Assembly (NCBI GenBank): GCA_030456405.1
Contig: JAKDNQ010000038.1
Location: 1-14,260 of the forward strand
Direction: 5' to 3'
DNA from: Nitrospira sp.
GTDB lineage: Bacteria > Nitrospirota > Nitrospiria > Nitrospirales > Nitrospiraceae
Length of the DNA: 14,260 nucleotides
Shown here: positions 5,839 through 13,838 of the stretch, one piece after another
Layout of the letters: every line of letters begins with the position of its first letter
How positions within the stretch are numbered: the stretch's first letter is position 1
Notes under the pieces: model-generated
Told to the model about the DNA's origin: nothing
Seen by the model: the letters and a program-made list of their open reading frames with translations, nothing else
The model's database searches: none
Program-made: the position numbers and the translations under genes

Positions 5839-8667
5839 ATGGATACTTTTCTAACAGCCCTTGTCATGTGCCAGACGCTCGTGCGCTCGCGGGCCCTAGG
5901 AGGAACTGCATTCGTGCAGGCCGACCAGATTAGGTCGGCGGTAGAAGAGATAACCTCCATGGCAACCTTTGCAGGAGTCGATAAAGAACGTCTTACCAGA
6001 GAATTGGAAGAACGGTTTACTGTCTATGCTCCTCCCCATAGAACCCTCGAAGGCGTGGATGATCATCTTGCCTGGCTTCCAGCAAAACGGGCTCAGCTGA
6101 GTTGGCGCTACTGGGATCGCTATCTTATATATCTACGGGACCGCCTTGCGGAGAGTTCCCTCGGAAGCCTTGAAAACGTAATTGATGATGCCCTGGGGCG
6201 TCTCGAAGATCCTGTCAGACCTGGGAGCTGGGATCGCAGGGGCCTTGTTATGGGACATGTTCAGTCCGGGAAAACCGCAAACTATTGTGGACTGATCTGC
6301 AAAGCTGCTGATGCCGGCTATAAAGTGATCATAATACTTTCCGGTATTCATAACAGTCTCCGAAGTCAGACGCAGATCAGGCTGGACGAAGGCTTTCTAG
6401 GCATTAAGAGCGAACCGCCCACAAGTGAAGGCATGCAGACTTTCCGCCCGGTGGGAGTGGGTGAAATCGACCGGTCGCTTCGGGCGAATACTGTTACAAA
6501 CCGGATGGAGAGCGGAGACTTCAATACCAGGGTTGCGAACCACTTTGGTATTCAGCCCGGTGGCCTGCCCCTGCTGTTTGTCGTCAAGAAGAATGTCACG
6601 GTTTTAAACAACCTCCTCAGATGGATCCGCTCATGTGCGGATGCCGAGGACAGAGAGGTAGGCCGGAGATTTGTGCGAAACGTGCCGGCACTAATTATCG
6701 ATGACGAAGCAGATCTAGCCTCAATTGATACGCGACAGCAGGAATTTGACGAAAATAATCTTCCTGATCTTGAACACGACCCTTCTCGCATTAACGGGTT
6801 AATCCGACGAATCTTGCGGTCTTTTGAAAAGGTGGCATATGTGGGATACACGGCCACTCCGTTTGCCAACATCTTTATCCACGACCGGGGATTTACACGA
6901 GATCTTGGAGATGATCTGTTCCCGCGCAGTTTCATTATTCGAACAGAGCCGCCCAGCAATTATCTGGGGCCCAAGGAAACTTTCGGGATCAGTGCGGGAG
7001 ATGATGCGGGACTCGAACGGGTTGAACCGCTGCCTCTGGTTAGATTTGTTTCGGATCATGCAGCGTCGGATCGGCCCGATGAAGAAAACGGATGGATGCC
7101 ACCGAAACTAGTCGGGCGAACCGAACATCGTCCGCTGTACGCTGGCAGAAACGATATCCCGCCCTCCTTATGGCAGGCCATAATGGCTTTCATTCTTGGC
7201 GTAGCGATCCGGAAGGCACGAGACGAGAGTCCCCATCACAACTCGATGCTCGTTCATGTGGCTCGCTACACTGCTGTCCAGAAACTTGTAAGTGAACAGG
7301 TACAGGTGGCACTCAAAACAATACAGCAGCGTCTGCAGAATGGCGATGGGGACCGAAGTCCTACAATCAGGGATGAGTTCCGTTCCCTTTGGAAAGATGA
7401 CTACGTTCCAACCAACACCAGATGTCGTCAACTTATCCGTGAGCATCCGCCGGGAGGGTTGCCGAACTGGGAGATAGTGGCACAGTTACTCCATTCCGTT
7501 GCGGCGTCAATTCATGTCAAAACGATCAACGGATCCGCGCGTGATGTTCTCGATTATGAGGAGCACCGAGGTACAGGAATGAATGTAATTGCTGTCGGGG
7601 GAGACAAGCTTTCTCGAGGATTGACGTTGGAAGGTTTGAGCGTCAGCTATTTCCTCCGGTCCTCCCGCATGTATGACACTCTCATGCAGATGGGGCGCTG
7701 GTTTGGTTACCGGACGGGATATCAGGATCTCTGTCGTTTGTATACAACACACGAACTTACGGAATGGTTCACCCATATCGCAGCAGCGAGTGAGGAGTTG
7801 CAGCAGGAATTTGATTACATGGTTGATGTCGGGGGGAGACCCATAGATTACGGTTTGAAAGTCCGTTCCCATCCTGTTCTGTTGGTCACTTCTGCGGTGA
7901 AAATGCGGAATGGAACGGAACTGGAGCTGTCATTTTCCGGCGATATTAGCGAGACCATTATATTTGATCGAGCTCAACCCTGGCTCGAGAGAAACTATCA
8001 GACCGTTGAAAACTGGCTGCATGCTAGAGGTAAGCCGGAGAGGGGAAATCGAGCCGGCGGCTACGACTGGCACAAACTTTCTGCGCAGGAGGTTATTGAT
8101 CTACTGAGTGTGTACTCGACTCACGAGAATAACCGTCGGGTTAATACAGCCATTCTTATCCAATATATCAGGGCGCAGCTGGCGCAGGGCGAGCTTGTGT
8201 CTTGGTCAGTACGTCTCTGCTCGTCAGGAGTTGGCGATCCTGCTCGAATGTCTGGTCTGGAAACAGGGTTGATCAAACGGGCACCATTCCCGACAGAGCA
8301 GGGGCTGGACAGGTACGAGATCCGTCAGCTTGTCAGTCCAGCGGATGAGCTTATGGATCTGACTGAAGAACAAAAGGACGCTGCCCTCCAGCTTACAATC
8401 AGAAAGTGGGAGAAGAAGCAGGACCGTCTGCCGCAGGAGATGCCACCGACCATCCCGGGACGACGAGAAGTCAGGCAGATTCGTCCGAACACCCGCGGCC
8501 TGGTTCTCCTGTATCCGCTGGATCCTGCATATGCTGGAATCTCAGGTTTTTCTAAGGCAGTCATCGGTCTCGCGCTAAGTTTTCCAGAGAGCCCCACAGC
8601 GCGGAAGATTATTTACCGGGTGAACAATGTCTTTACCCAACGCGGGGACGATGAAGCAGGTTTCTGA
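5839..8667 (+). CDS. Z1-domain SF2 helicase-like ATPase
   Basis: This 942-residue protein carries a superfamily 2 motor core plus the Z1 region (PF10593 type) known from paraMORC-linked restriction-modification and Mza loci. Visible motifs: Walker A GHVQSGKT (139-146), Walker B IIDDEAD (ending at residue 292), the motif III-like YTATPF (337-342), the motif V-like GGDKLSRGLTLEG (587-599), and the arginine-finger motif QMGRWFGYR (617-625). All catalytic residues are intact, so it should hydrolyse ATP and probably translocates on nucleic acid. The start is supported by CGGAG at 5824-5828, 10 bases before the ATG. The 4-base gap upstream and the 41-base overlap with the next gene indicate translational coupling. 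The C-terminal ~300 residues show no motif I know. Z1 biochemistry is poorly known, so the motor function rests on the motifs. Confidence 0.93.
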   Translation: MDTFLTALVMCQTLVRSRALGGTAFVQADQIRSAVEEITSMATFAGVDKERLTRELEERFTVYAPPHRTLEGVDDHLAWLPAKRAQLSWRYWDRYLIYLRDRLAESSLGSLENVIDDALGRLEDPVRPGSWDRRGLVMGHVQSGKTANYCGLICKAADAGYKVIIILSGIHNSLRSQTQIRLDEGFLGIKSEPPTSEGMQTFRPVGVGEIDRSLRANTVTNRMESGDFNTRVANHFGIQPGGLPLLFVVKKNVTVLNNLLRWIRSCADAEDREVGRRFVRNVPALIIDDEADLASIDTRQQEFDENNLPDLEHDPSRINGLIRRILRSFEKVAYVGYTATPFANIFIHDRGFTRDLGDDLFPRSFIIRTEPPSNYLGPKETFGISAGDDAGLERVEPLPLVRFVSDHAASDRPDEENGWMPPKLVGRTEHRPLYAGRNDIPPSLWQAIMAFILGVAIRKARDESPHHNSMLVHVARYTAVQKLVSEQVQVALKTIQQRLQNGDGDRSPTIRDEFRSLWKDDYVPTNTRCRQLIREHPPGGLPNWEIVAQLLHSVAASIHVKTINGSARDVLDYEEHRGTGMNVIAVGGDKLSRGLTLEGLSVSYFLRSSRMYDTLMQMGRWFGYRTGYQDLCRLYTTHELTEWFTHIAAASEELQQEFDYMVDVGGRPIDYGLKVRSHPVLLVTSAVKMRNGTELELSFSGDISETIIFDRAQPWLERNYQTVENWLHARGKPERGNRAGGYDWHKLSAQEVIDLLSVYSTHENNRRVNTAILIQYIRAQLAQGELVSWSVRLCSSGVGDPARMSGLETGLIKRAPFPTEQGLDRYEIRQLVSPADELMDLTEEQKDAALQLTIRKWEKKQDRLPQEMPPTIPGRREVRQIRPNTRGLVLLYPLDPAYAGISGFSKAVIGLALSFPESPTARKIIYRVNNVFTQRGDDEAGF

Positions 8668-9664
8668 ATCACTCACTATGGCATGGGAGGCTGCATCGGC
8701 TGAAGCTGCCGATATCTCGGGTTACTATCGAAGACGCCTATCGCTCGACGTTCCATTTCCGGTGTATGCGGGTATCGCTGTTCCTAGCAGGGTTCGCCGT
8801 GTCTCGATTGAGTTCGGAATAGAGGCGTTGCAGGGACTGGATCTGACCGACCGGACACGAGGCTACCTGGTTGAGACTGAACGGGACAGGCAAAAGGGTA
8901 CGGTGTTCATTCATGTTGAGGAGACTCTCGCCTCGCTGCCCAAGGACCTGTTCAGGATCCTCTGTGAGGATCTTCTGGAACGGATTATTTTCTGCAAATC
9001 CTCAGACGAGTCTGCACGAATTCTTCAGCGGCGGCTTCAGCACTGGAAGACTTTCTTCTTGAAGCGAACAGGCGATTGGCTTTCGTACGAGGAATGCGTC
9101 GGGCTCTTCGGCGAGATCGAATTTCTTGAGCGATGCCTCAACTGCGGCATTCCACCCATGCTTGTAGTAAACGCCTGGCAGGGGCCGCTGGGGTCAAATC
9201 AGGATTTTCTTTTCGGCAAAATAGCGATCGAAGTCAAAACAGTCACGGCGAATGACGCCGACGTTTTTCGCGTTTCCAACCTCCGGCAGGTCGATGATAC
9301 AGGTCTAGACTTCCTCGGTCTTTGTCACATAGCCTACGATTTCCGTGAAGGCAGCGGGCGCAACTTGGCATCCCTGATCACATCCGTGAGATCGTTACTC
9401 CGTGGGTCGCCTGATGCACTTACGGTCTTTGATGACCGTCTACTTGCCGCCGGCTATGTAGAGCCCGACTTCTCGCCCTATGCAGCTTACGGATTTACGG
9501 AACGGCGGCGTTCCTATTATAGAGTGGGCGACGGATTCCCTCGAATCTTGGAATCGGATTTATCTCCGGGAATTCGCGATGTTGGCTACTCGGTTAATCT
9601 TGCGGCGTGCGCAGGATTCGGCATCGAAGAGAGCGAGCTCTTGAATATACTCCTTATTAGGTAA
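8627..9664 (+). CDS. PD-(D/E)XK motif protein (PF14390/DUF4420-like nuclease)
   Basis: This 345-residue protein has a PD-(D/E)XK nuclease core near its middle: E163 in GLFGEIEFLE, D193 in NQDFLFG, and the paired E202 and K204 in AIEVKTV, followed by Q221 in LRQVDD. The order and spacing match the family annotated as 'PD-(D/E)XK motif protein' (PF14390), which occurs next to Z1 and AIPR genes. All expected metal-binding and catalytic residues are present, so it is likely an active DNA nuclease and the best candidate for the cutting subunit. The N-terminal 140 residues are probably a helper or recognition domain. The start at 8627 overlaps the Z1 gene by 41 bases and has GGGTGA just upstream. 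ATGs at 8651 and 8681 are possible alternatives. The ATG of the AIPR gene follows 2 bases after its stop. Confidence 0.88.
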   Translation: MSLPNAGTMKQVSESLTMAWEAASAEAADISGYYRRRLSLDVPFPVYAGIAVPSRVRRVSIEFGIEALQGLDLTDRTRGYLVETERDRQKGTVFIHVEETLASLPKDLFRILCEDLLERIIFCKSSDESARILQRRLQHWKTFFLKRTGDWLSYEECVGLFGEIEFLERCLNCGIPPMLVVNAWQGPLGSNQDFLFGKIAIEVKTVTANDADVFRVSNLRQVDDTGLDFLGLCHIAYDFREGSGRNLASLITSVRSLLRGSPDALTVFDDRLLAAGYVEPDFSPYAAYGFTERRRSYYRVGDGFPRILESDLSPGIRDVGYSVNLAACAGFGIEESELLNILLIR

Positions 9665-9666
9665 TT

Positions 9667-11760
9667 ATGATGCCGGACAATGCTGACCTCTCCGGTTTTC
9701 TCCAGGAGATTGAAAATGAGATCACGGACCGTGCCAATCCGGATCGTGATCCCTCAAGCACAGCCTTTCGTGAGATTACGTTCACCGAGATAATCACAGA
9801 GGAACTGGAAGCATCTGGCGCACTTGAAGCACCCGTGGTGTGCCATTTCGAGGGTGGCCAGGGAGCGGGGTCATTCAAGGTCAGCGGCTACGGTGTTCCC
9901 GAAGAGGATTCCAGACTGGACCTCGTTATCACTTGGTATTACGGACCGTGCGATGATCTGCAGACCATCAATGCCACCCAGGTGGCAACAGAGTTCAACA
10001 AACTTGAACGGTTCCTTGGACGCGCGTTGACCGGTCATCATGATCGCCTTGAACCAGGCCTGGATGCTTTTGCCATGTCGGAAAGGATTCACAGCCTGCG
10101 CGACAGGTTAGATCGTGTGAACATGCTTCTGCTGACCAACGCGTTTCTTGCACAACGCCGAGAGAAGGAACGTAAGCCGGAGATACACGGTCTGGCAGCG
10201 AGCTATGAAGTCTGGGACATAGAGAGGTTCAGAAGGGTGCGCGAAAGCGGGATCAGCTACGAAGCGCTAGACATCGACCTGAAACCTTTATCGCTGGGTG
10301 GGCTGCCGGCAGTGAAGCTGGATGCCGACCCAGGAAGTTTCCCTACTTGGGTGACTGTCTTGCCGGGACAACTCTTGGCCGGATTATATGACGAACATGG
10401 ATCGCGTCTTCTTGAATTGAACGTCCGCTCGTACCTCCAGGCGCGCGGCAAGGTTAATAAGGGAATTCTGGAGACTCTCAAGGACAGACCGGCGGATTTC
10501 ATGGCTTACAACAATGGAATCACTGTGGTAGCGGAAGAAGTGGTAGTGGGGCAGCTGACGGACGGCTCGACCGGAATCATCGGTCTGAAGGGCATGCAGA
10601 TTGTAAATGGCGGCCAGACCACTGCTTCAATACACAGGGCCATGAAGGACTTCAAGGCCGATCTTTCCCGAGTGTTTGTGCAGGGGAAAATCACCGTGGT
10701 GCAGCCCTCTCGGTTTAATGAAGTGGTTCCTCTCATCTCCAAATATTCGAATACCCAGAACAAGGTTACCGAATCAGACTTGAGTGCCAATCATCCGTTT
10801 CACATCAGGATGGAACGGGTTTCCCGATGGGCGTGGACACCTGACCAAAGGACCCTGTGGTTCTATGAACGGACACGTGGCAGCTATCAGACCGCGAAGG
10901 CACGAGAAGGAACCACCCCTGCTAGACGACGCGACTTTGAAACACGCTTTCCTCCAGAAAAACGCTTTACCAAGGAAGACCTTGCCAAGTTTGAGAATGT
11001 CTGGCTTGGATTGCCGTATGTGGTGAGTCGTGGCGCACAGAAGAACTTTGTCTACTTTATGAATCACCTGGAAAAGCCCGCAGAAGGCTGGGATCTCACA
11101 GTTGAACAATTCCATCGGTATGTAGCCAAGGGAATTCTGTATCAGACTGTTCAGCGTATTGTGCGTCATGATGAATCCATTACGGCTTACCGAGTGAACG
11201 TCACTGCATATACGGCTGCTCTCCTGGCAGAGCGGACAGCTCGCAGGATTGACCTGGACCGTATCTGGCGGGATCAGAAGCTATCAGTTGCTCTCGAGCA
11301 AACAGCCGAAGCCTGGGCTCCGGTCGTCTTCAGGAATCTCCCACATGTCGGTCAGCGCGAGGGGCGTCACATTGAGGAGTCGTTCAAGACTACACCATGC
11401 TGGGAGTACATCCGTTCCCTGGGATGGGCTGTACCGGGAGATCTTGATCGTGAACTGATTCCCGCGGTAGACCGGAACGAGTCTGAGGGAAGAGGGGCAA
11501 GCGCTGGGATAAGCGAGTTACTAACTACGAATGACCACAATAACATTGCGCGATGTCGGGAGCTGACAGATACTCAGTGGCTAAAAATTGAAACATGGGG
11601 AAGAGGACCTGGCCGACTTGAGAAATTGGAACGGGGAATTGCGCACACACTGGCTGGCTATGCTGCTGAGGGCTGGAGCCAGTCCCCATCAAAAAAGCAG
11701 GCCAAATGGGGAGCGGCCATGATTGAGAAAGCCCGAACCGCCGGTGTTTTTGACGAATAA
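9667..11760 (+). CDS. AIPR (abortive infection phage resistance) family protein
   Basis: This 697-residue protein carries the hallmark AIPR (PF10592) motifs: FMAYNNGIT at 278-286, IVNGGQTTASI at 312-322, and the later KYSNTQNKV at 359-367. AIPR proteins are named after a phage abortive-infection locus and recur with Z1 and DUF4420 genes. Their molecular activity is not established as far as I know. The N-terminal 200 residues are acidic and probably a separate domain, and the C-terminal 250 residues are helical. Tandem ATG codons at 9667 and 9670 follow AGGTAA, which may serve as the ribosome site, and the gap from the previous stop is only 2 bases. It is the last gene of the tightly spaced four-gene block. 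The role as effector or sensor is inference. Confidence 0.93.
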   Translation: MMPDNADLSGFLQEIENEITDRANPDRDPSSTAFREITFTEIITEELEASGALEAPVVCHFEGGQGAGSFKVSGYGVPEEDSRLDLVITWYYGPCDDLQTINATQVATEFNKLERFLGRALTGHHDRLEPGLDAFAMSERIHSLRDRLDRVNMLLLTNAFLAQRREKERKPEIHGLAASYEVWDIERFRRVRESGISYEALDIDLKPLSLGGLPAVKLDADPGSFPTWVTVLPGQLLAGLYDEHGSRLLELNVRSYLQARGKVNKGILETLKDRPADFMAYNNGITVVAEEVVVGQLTDGSTGIIGLKGMQIVNGGQTTASIHRAMKDFKADLSRVFVQGKITVVQPSRFNEVVPLISKYSNTQNKVTESDLSANHPFHIRMERVSRWAWTPDQRTLWFYERTRGSYQTAKAREGTTPARRRDFETRFPPEKRFTKEDLAKFENVWLGLPYVVSRGAQKNFVYFMNHLEKPAEGWDLTVEQFHRYVAKGILYQTVQRIVRHDESITAYRVNVTAYTAALLAERTARRIDLDRIWRDQKLSVALEQTAEAWAPVVFRNLPHVGQREGRHIEESFKTTPCWEYIRSLGWAVPGDLDRELIPAVDRNESEGRGASAGISELLTTNDHNNIARCRELTDTQWLKIETWGRGPGRLEKLERGIAHTLAGYAAEGWSQSPSKKQAKWGAAMIEKARTAGVFDE

Positions 11761-11782
11761 GATTCCCGCGTTTAACGTCTCC

Positions 11783-11905
11783 ATGGTTAGAAATTTCTCG
11801 CGGGCGATGCAACAATTGACTCTGGAATCTGAGCAAGATGGCAAGCAACAAATCTATCTGAAAAAGAAAGGCATTCCTGCTTTATACGGCTGGACAGATG
11901 GCTAA
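11783..11905 (+). CDS. Possible 40-residue small protein between AIPR and dcm
   Basis: The 157 bp gap between the AIPR stop and the methyltransferase has an ATG frame from 11783 to a TAA at 11903-11905. The product is charged and Gln-rich (SEQDGKQQIYLKKK) and resembles nothing I know. No ribosome site precedes it, and the same frame extends back into the AIPR gene to 11723. It may be a chance frame or the relic of a gene trimmed away. Apart from this I see only a weak CCCGCG/CGCGGG pair (11765-11770, 11799-11804) in the gap. Confidence 0.15.
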   Translation: MVRNFSRAMQQLTLESEQDGKQQIYLKKKGIPALYGWTDG

Positions 11906-11936
11906 ATTGCATCTAATGTGGCAACAACTTCATGGT

Positions 11937-11948
11937 GGGGAGTTAAGG
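11937..11948 (+). promoter_or_regulatory. Ribosome-binding site region that decides the dcm start
   Basis: GGGGAG (11937-11942) lies 8 bases before a GTG at 11951, and TAAGG (11944-11948) lies 11 bases before the ATG at 11960. The upstream GTG at 11918 has no such site, so translation probably begins at 11951 or 11960, not at the longest open frame. Confidence 0.5.
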
Positions 11949-11959
11949 CTGTGCGTGCC

Positions 11960-13417
11960 ATGAAAGAATGGAGAATCAGCACCAGGGAACAAGGTTTTAG
12001 CAAGACTGAGGACGTAGAACAGGGGGGACGGGTGAAGTCAGATGTAAAGAAGGATCATGATTCGCGGGTCGTGGGGAGACTTCTGATTCCTGGTCTAGAT
12101 TCAAAGACTGCTCGGCACGGAGTAAGTTTGAATCTAGGAAATGGCAGGCCAAAATTCGCGAGAAGTATTTTCTATCGGGATGCTTGTAAGTGTCTCGTTA
12201 GCCGAGAGCTTGAATATCAACTGGAGGGCCTTGGCAAAAACGAACTGCTGGCGATCGTGACTCATTGGCTTCAGAGTATGGATAGACCTCCCCTGGTATT
12301 AGAAAGTAGTGTCAGGGAACGATGGAGAACTATGCTGTCGATTCGTGCTGATACTGAGGCGCCTGAAGGCCTAGGCCCAACCAAGCTAAAGGTGCCTTAT
12401 GTCATAGATTTCAGGACGCTGCCGTTCCCTCCTGTGGCGAATCCGCGGTTTACCTTTATTGACCTTTTTGCGGGAATTGGCGGTTTTCGGATAGCTCTTC
12501 AACACCTTGGAGGGAAATGTCTGTTTTCCAGTGAACGGGACAAGCATGCACGAGAAACCTACTACAATAATTTCGGAGAATTTCCGTTCGGAGATATCCG
12601 TAACTTCACAGGTAGAAAGGTTTCGGACGTAGAAACTTCCGGCCTGATTCCTGATCATGACGTTTTGACCGCAGGGTTTCCCTGCCAACCATTCAGCCTG
12701 GCAGGGGTGTCTTCACGCAGGGCGTTAGGCCAGAGGGATGGGTTTAGCTGTTCTATTCAGGGAACCCTATTCTTCGACGTCGCACGCATTGTGAAGATCA
12801 AAAAGCCAAAAGTTCTCATCCTGGAGAACGTTAAAAATTTACTGTGGCATAATAAAGGCCGTACCTTCGAGAAAATCAAGAAGGTCATAGAGGATGATCT
12901 TGGGTACTCTTTTTCGTCAGATGTTATCGACGCCTCTTCGCTTGTGCCGCAGAGCCGGCAGCGATGCTACATGGTCTGCTACCGTGATTCTGATATAAAA
13001 TTCTCCTTCCCGTCCATCAATGGCCCAGCGATTCCTCTCAGTTCAATTCTGGAACCGTCTCCCGACCAGCGTTATACGATCTCTGATCGATTGTGGGACG
13101 GGCACAAGCGGCGCACCAGAAAAAACATAAAGCGTGGGACCGGTTTCACAGCGTATCTTGCAGACACAACTAAGCCAGCCAAAACTCTTGTAGCTCGTTA
13201 TTATAAAGATGGGAAGGAGTGTCTTATCCCACAGTCTAAGGGGAATCCGAGGAAGTTGACTCCCAGGGAATGCGCAAGGCTTCAAGGATTTCCGGAAGAG
13301 TTCATTCCTAGCTCGGTAGATCCCCGTGCCTACCGGCAGTTCGGGAATTCTGTTCCGATCCCAGTTGTAGAGACAATAGCCGAGCGGATACTGGATGACA
13401 TGAAAAAAATCAGGTGA
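11960..13417 (+). CDS. dcm: DNA (cytosine-5-)-methyltransferase, Dcm-like, with long N-terminal extension
   Basis: This enzyme methylates C5 of cytosine in a short DNA site using S-adenosylmethionine. From the ATG at 11960 the protein has 485 residues. Motifs run in canonical order: I FIDLFAGIGG (166-175), IV GFPCQPFS with catalytic C242, VI ENV (289-291), VIII QSRQR (331-335), IX PRECARLQGF (435-444) and X RQFGNSVPIPVV (459-470). Segments such as QGTLFFDV and ARYYKDG are strikingly close to E. coli Dcm (CCWGG), including part of the target-recognition region. A related site is possible but unproven. About 160 residues precede motif I, roughly twice the extension of E. coli Dcm. That region is basic and shows no domain I know. 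The 157 bp gap before it suggests a separate or additional promoter. Its 3' end overlaps the opposing vsr gene by 8 bases. It presumably protects host DNA from the neighbouring nucleases. Confidence 0.94.
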   Translation: MKEWRISTREQGFSKTEDVEQGGRVKSDVKKDHDSRVVGRLLIPGLDSKTARHGVSLNLGNGRPKFARSIFYRDACKCLVSRELEYQLEGLGKNELLAIVTHWLQSMDRPPLVLESSVRERWRTMLSIRADTEAPEGLGPTKLKVPYVIDFRTLPFPPVANPRFTFIDLFAGIGGFRIALQHLGGKCLFSSERDKHARETYYNNFGEFPFGDIRNFTGRKVSDVETSGLIPDHDVLTAGFPCQPFSLAGVSSRRALGQRDGFSCSIQGTLFFDVARIVKIKKPKVLILENVKNLLWHNKGRTFEKIKKVIEDDLGYSFSSDVIDASSLVPQSRQRCYMVCYRDSDIKFSFPSINGPAIPLSSILEPSPDQRYTISDRLWDGHKRRTRKNIKRGTGFTAYLADTTKPAKTLVARYYKDGKECLIPQSKGNPRKLTPRECARLQGFPEEFIPSSVDPRAYRQFGNSVPIPVVETIAERILDDMKKIR

Positions 13418-13838
13418 GTTGACGCGGACTACCAGATATCAGAAAGTTCCGGAGGCGGATCGAGAATTTTCCCGGTGTCTTCGTTTCGCATTCCCATACA
13501 ATGATAACGCGCCACTTGAGTCGGCGAAGGGCATATTGATTAGCGCTGTCGCGGGCGGCGTTCCCTTCAAGTTTAGTTCGCCAAAATTTCCGTCTGGTCT
13601 TAGGCAGCGTGGCATCCTTGCACCCCTTATGTCGGTGCCAGAAACAGCCGTGCACGAAAACAATAGTCTTATGTTTCGGCAGGGTAATATCTGGTTTTCC
13701 AGGCAAGTCCTTCCGCTTGAGACTGAAACGGTAACCCATCCGGTGCAGGATCGAACGAACTATTCGCTCTGGACCTGTGTTGGAGCACTTGATCCGGCTC
13801 ATGTTCCAGCTTCGTCGCTCAGAAGATAGCGTGTCCAT
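13410..13838 (-). CDS. vsr: Very short patch repair (Vsr) endonuclease
   Basis: Vsr nicks DNA 5' of the T in T:G mismatches that arise when 5-methylcytosine deaminates in Dcm sites. The 142-residue product keeps the family's key residues: catalytic D50 in LPGKPDI, H63 in VHGCFWHRH, zinc ligands corresponding to C65, H70, C73 and C117, and the FW element at 85-86 of the KFW segment. VIIVWEC (111-117) closes the fold. The N-terminal RSWNMSRIKCSNTGPE aligns with the RSKNM...E start of E. coli Vsr, supporting the ATG at 13838. No clear ribosome site is seen before it. It is transcribed against dcm and overlaps its last 8 bases (TCAGGTGA carries both stop signals). In this context it may act in repair, or be recruited as a restriction nuclease. 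It is somewhat shorter than E. coli Vsr (about 156 residues). Confidence 0.95.
   Translation of the reverse strand: MDTLSSERRSWNMSRIKCSNTGPERIVRSILHRMGYRFSLKRKDLPGKPDITLPKHKTIVFVHGCFWHRHKGCKDATLPKTRRKFWRTKLEGNAARDSANQYALRRLKWRVIIVWECETKTPGKFSIRLRNFLISGSPRQLT

Noticed and set aside
11765..11804. CCCGCG/CGCGGG hairpin after AIPR as a terminator
   Set aside because: The stem is only 6 bp with a 28-base loop and no T-run follows.
13419..13829. 136-codon + strand frame opposite vsr
   Set aside because: It is the antisense shadow of a strongly conserved Vsr gene and its translation has no recognisable motif.
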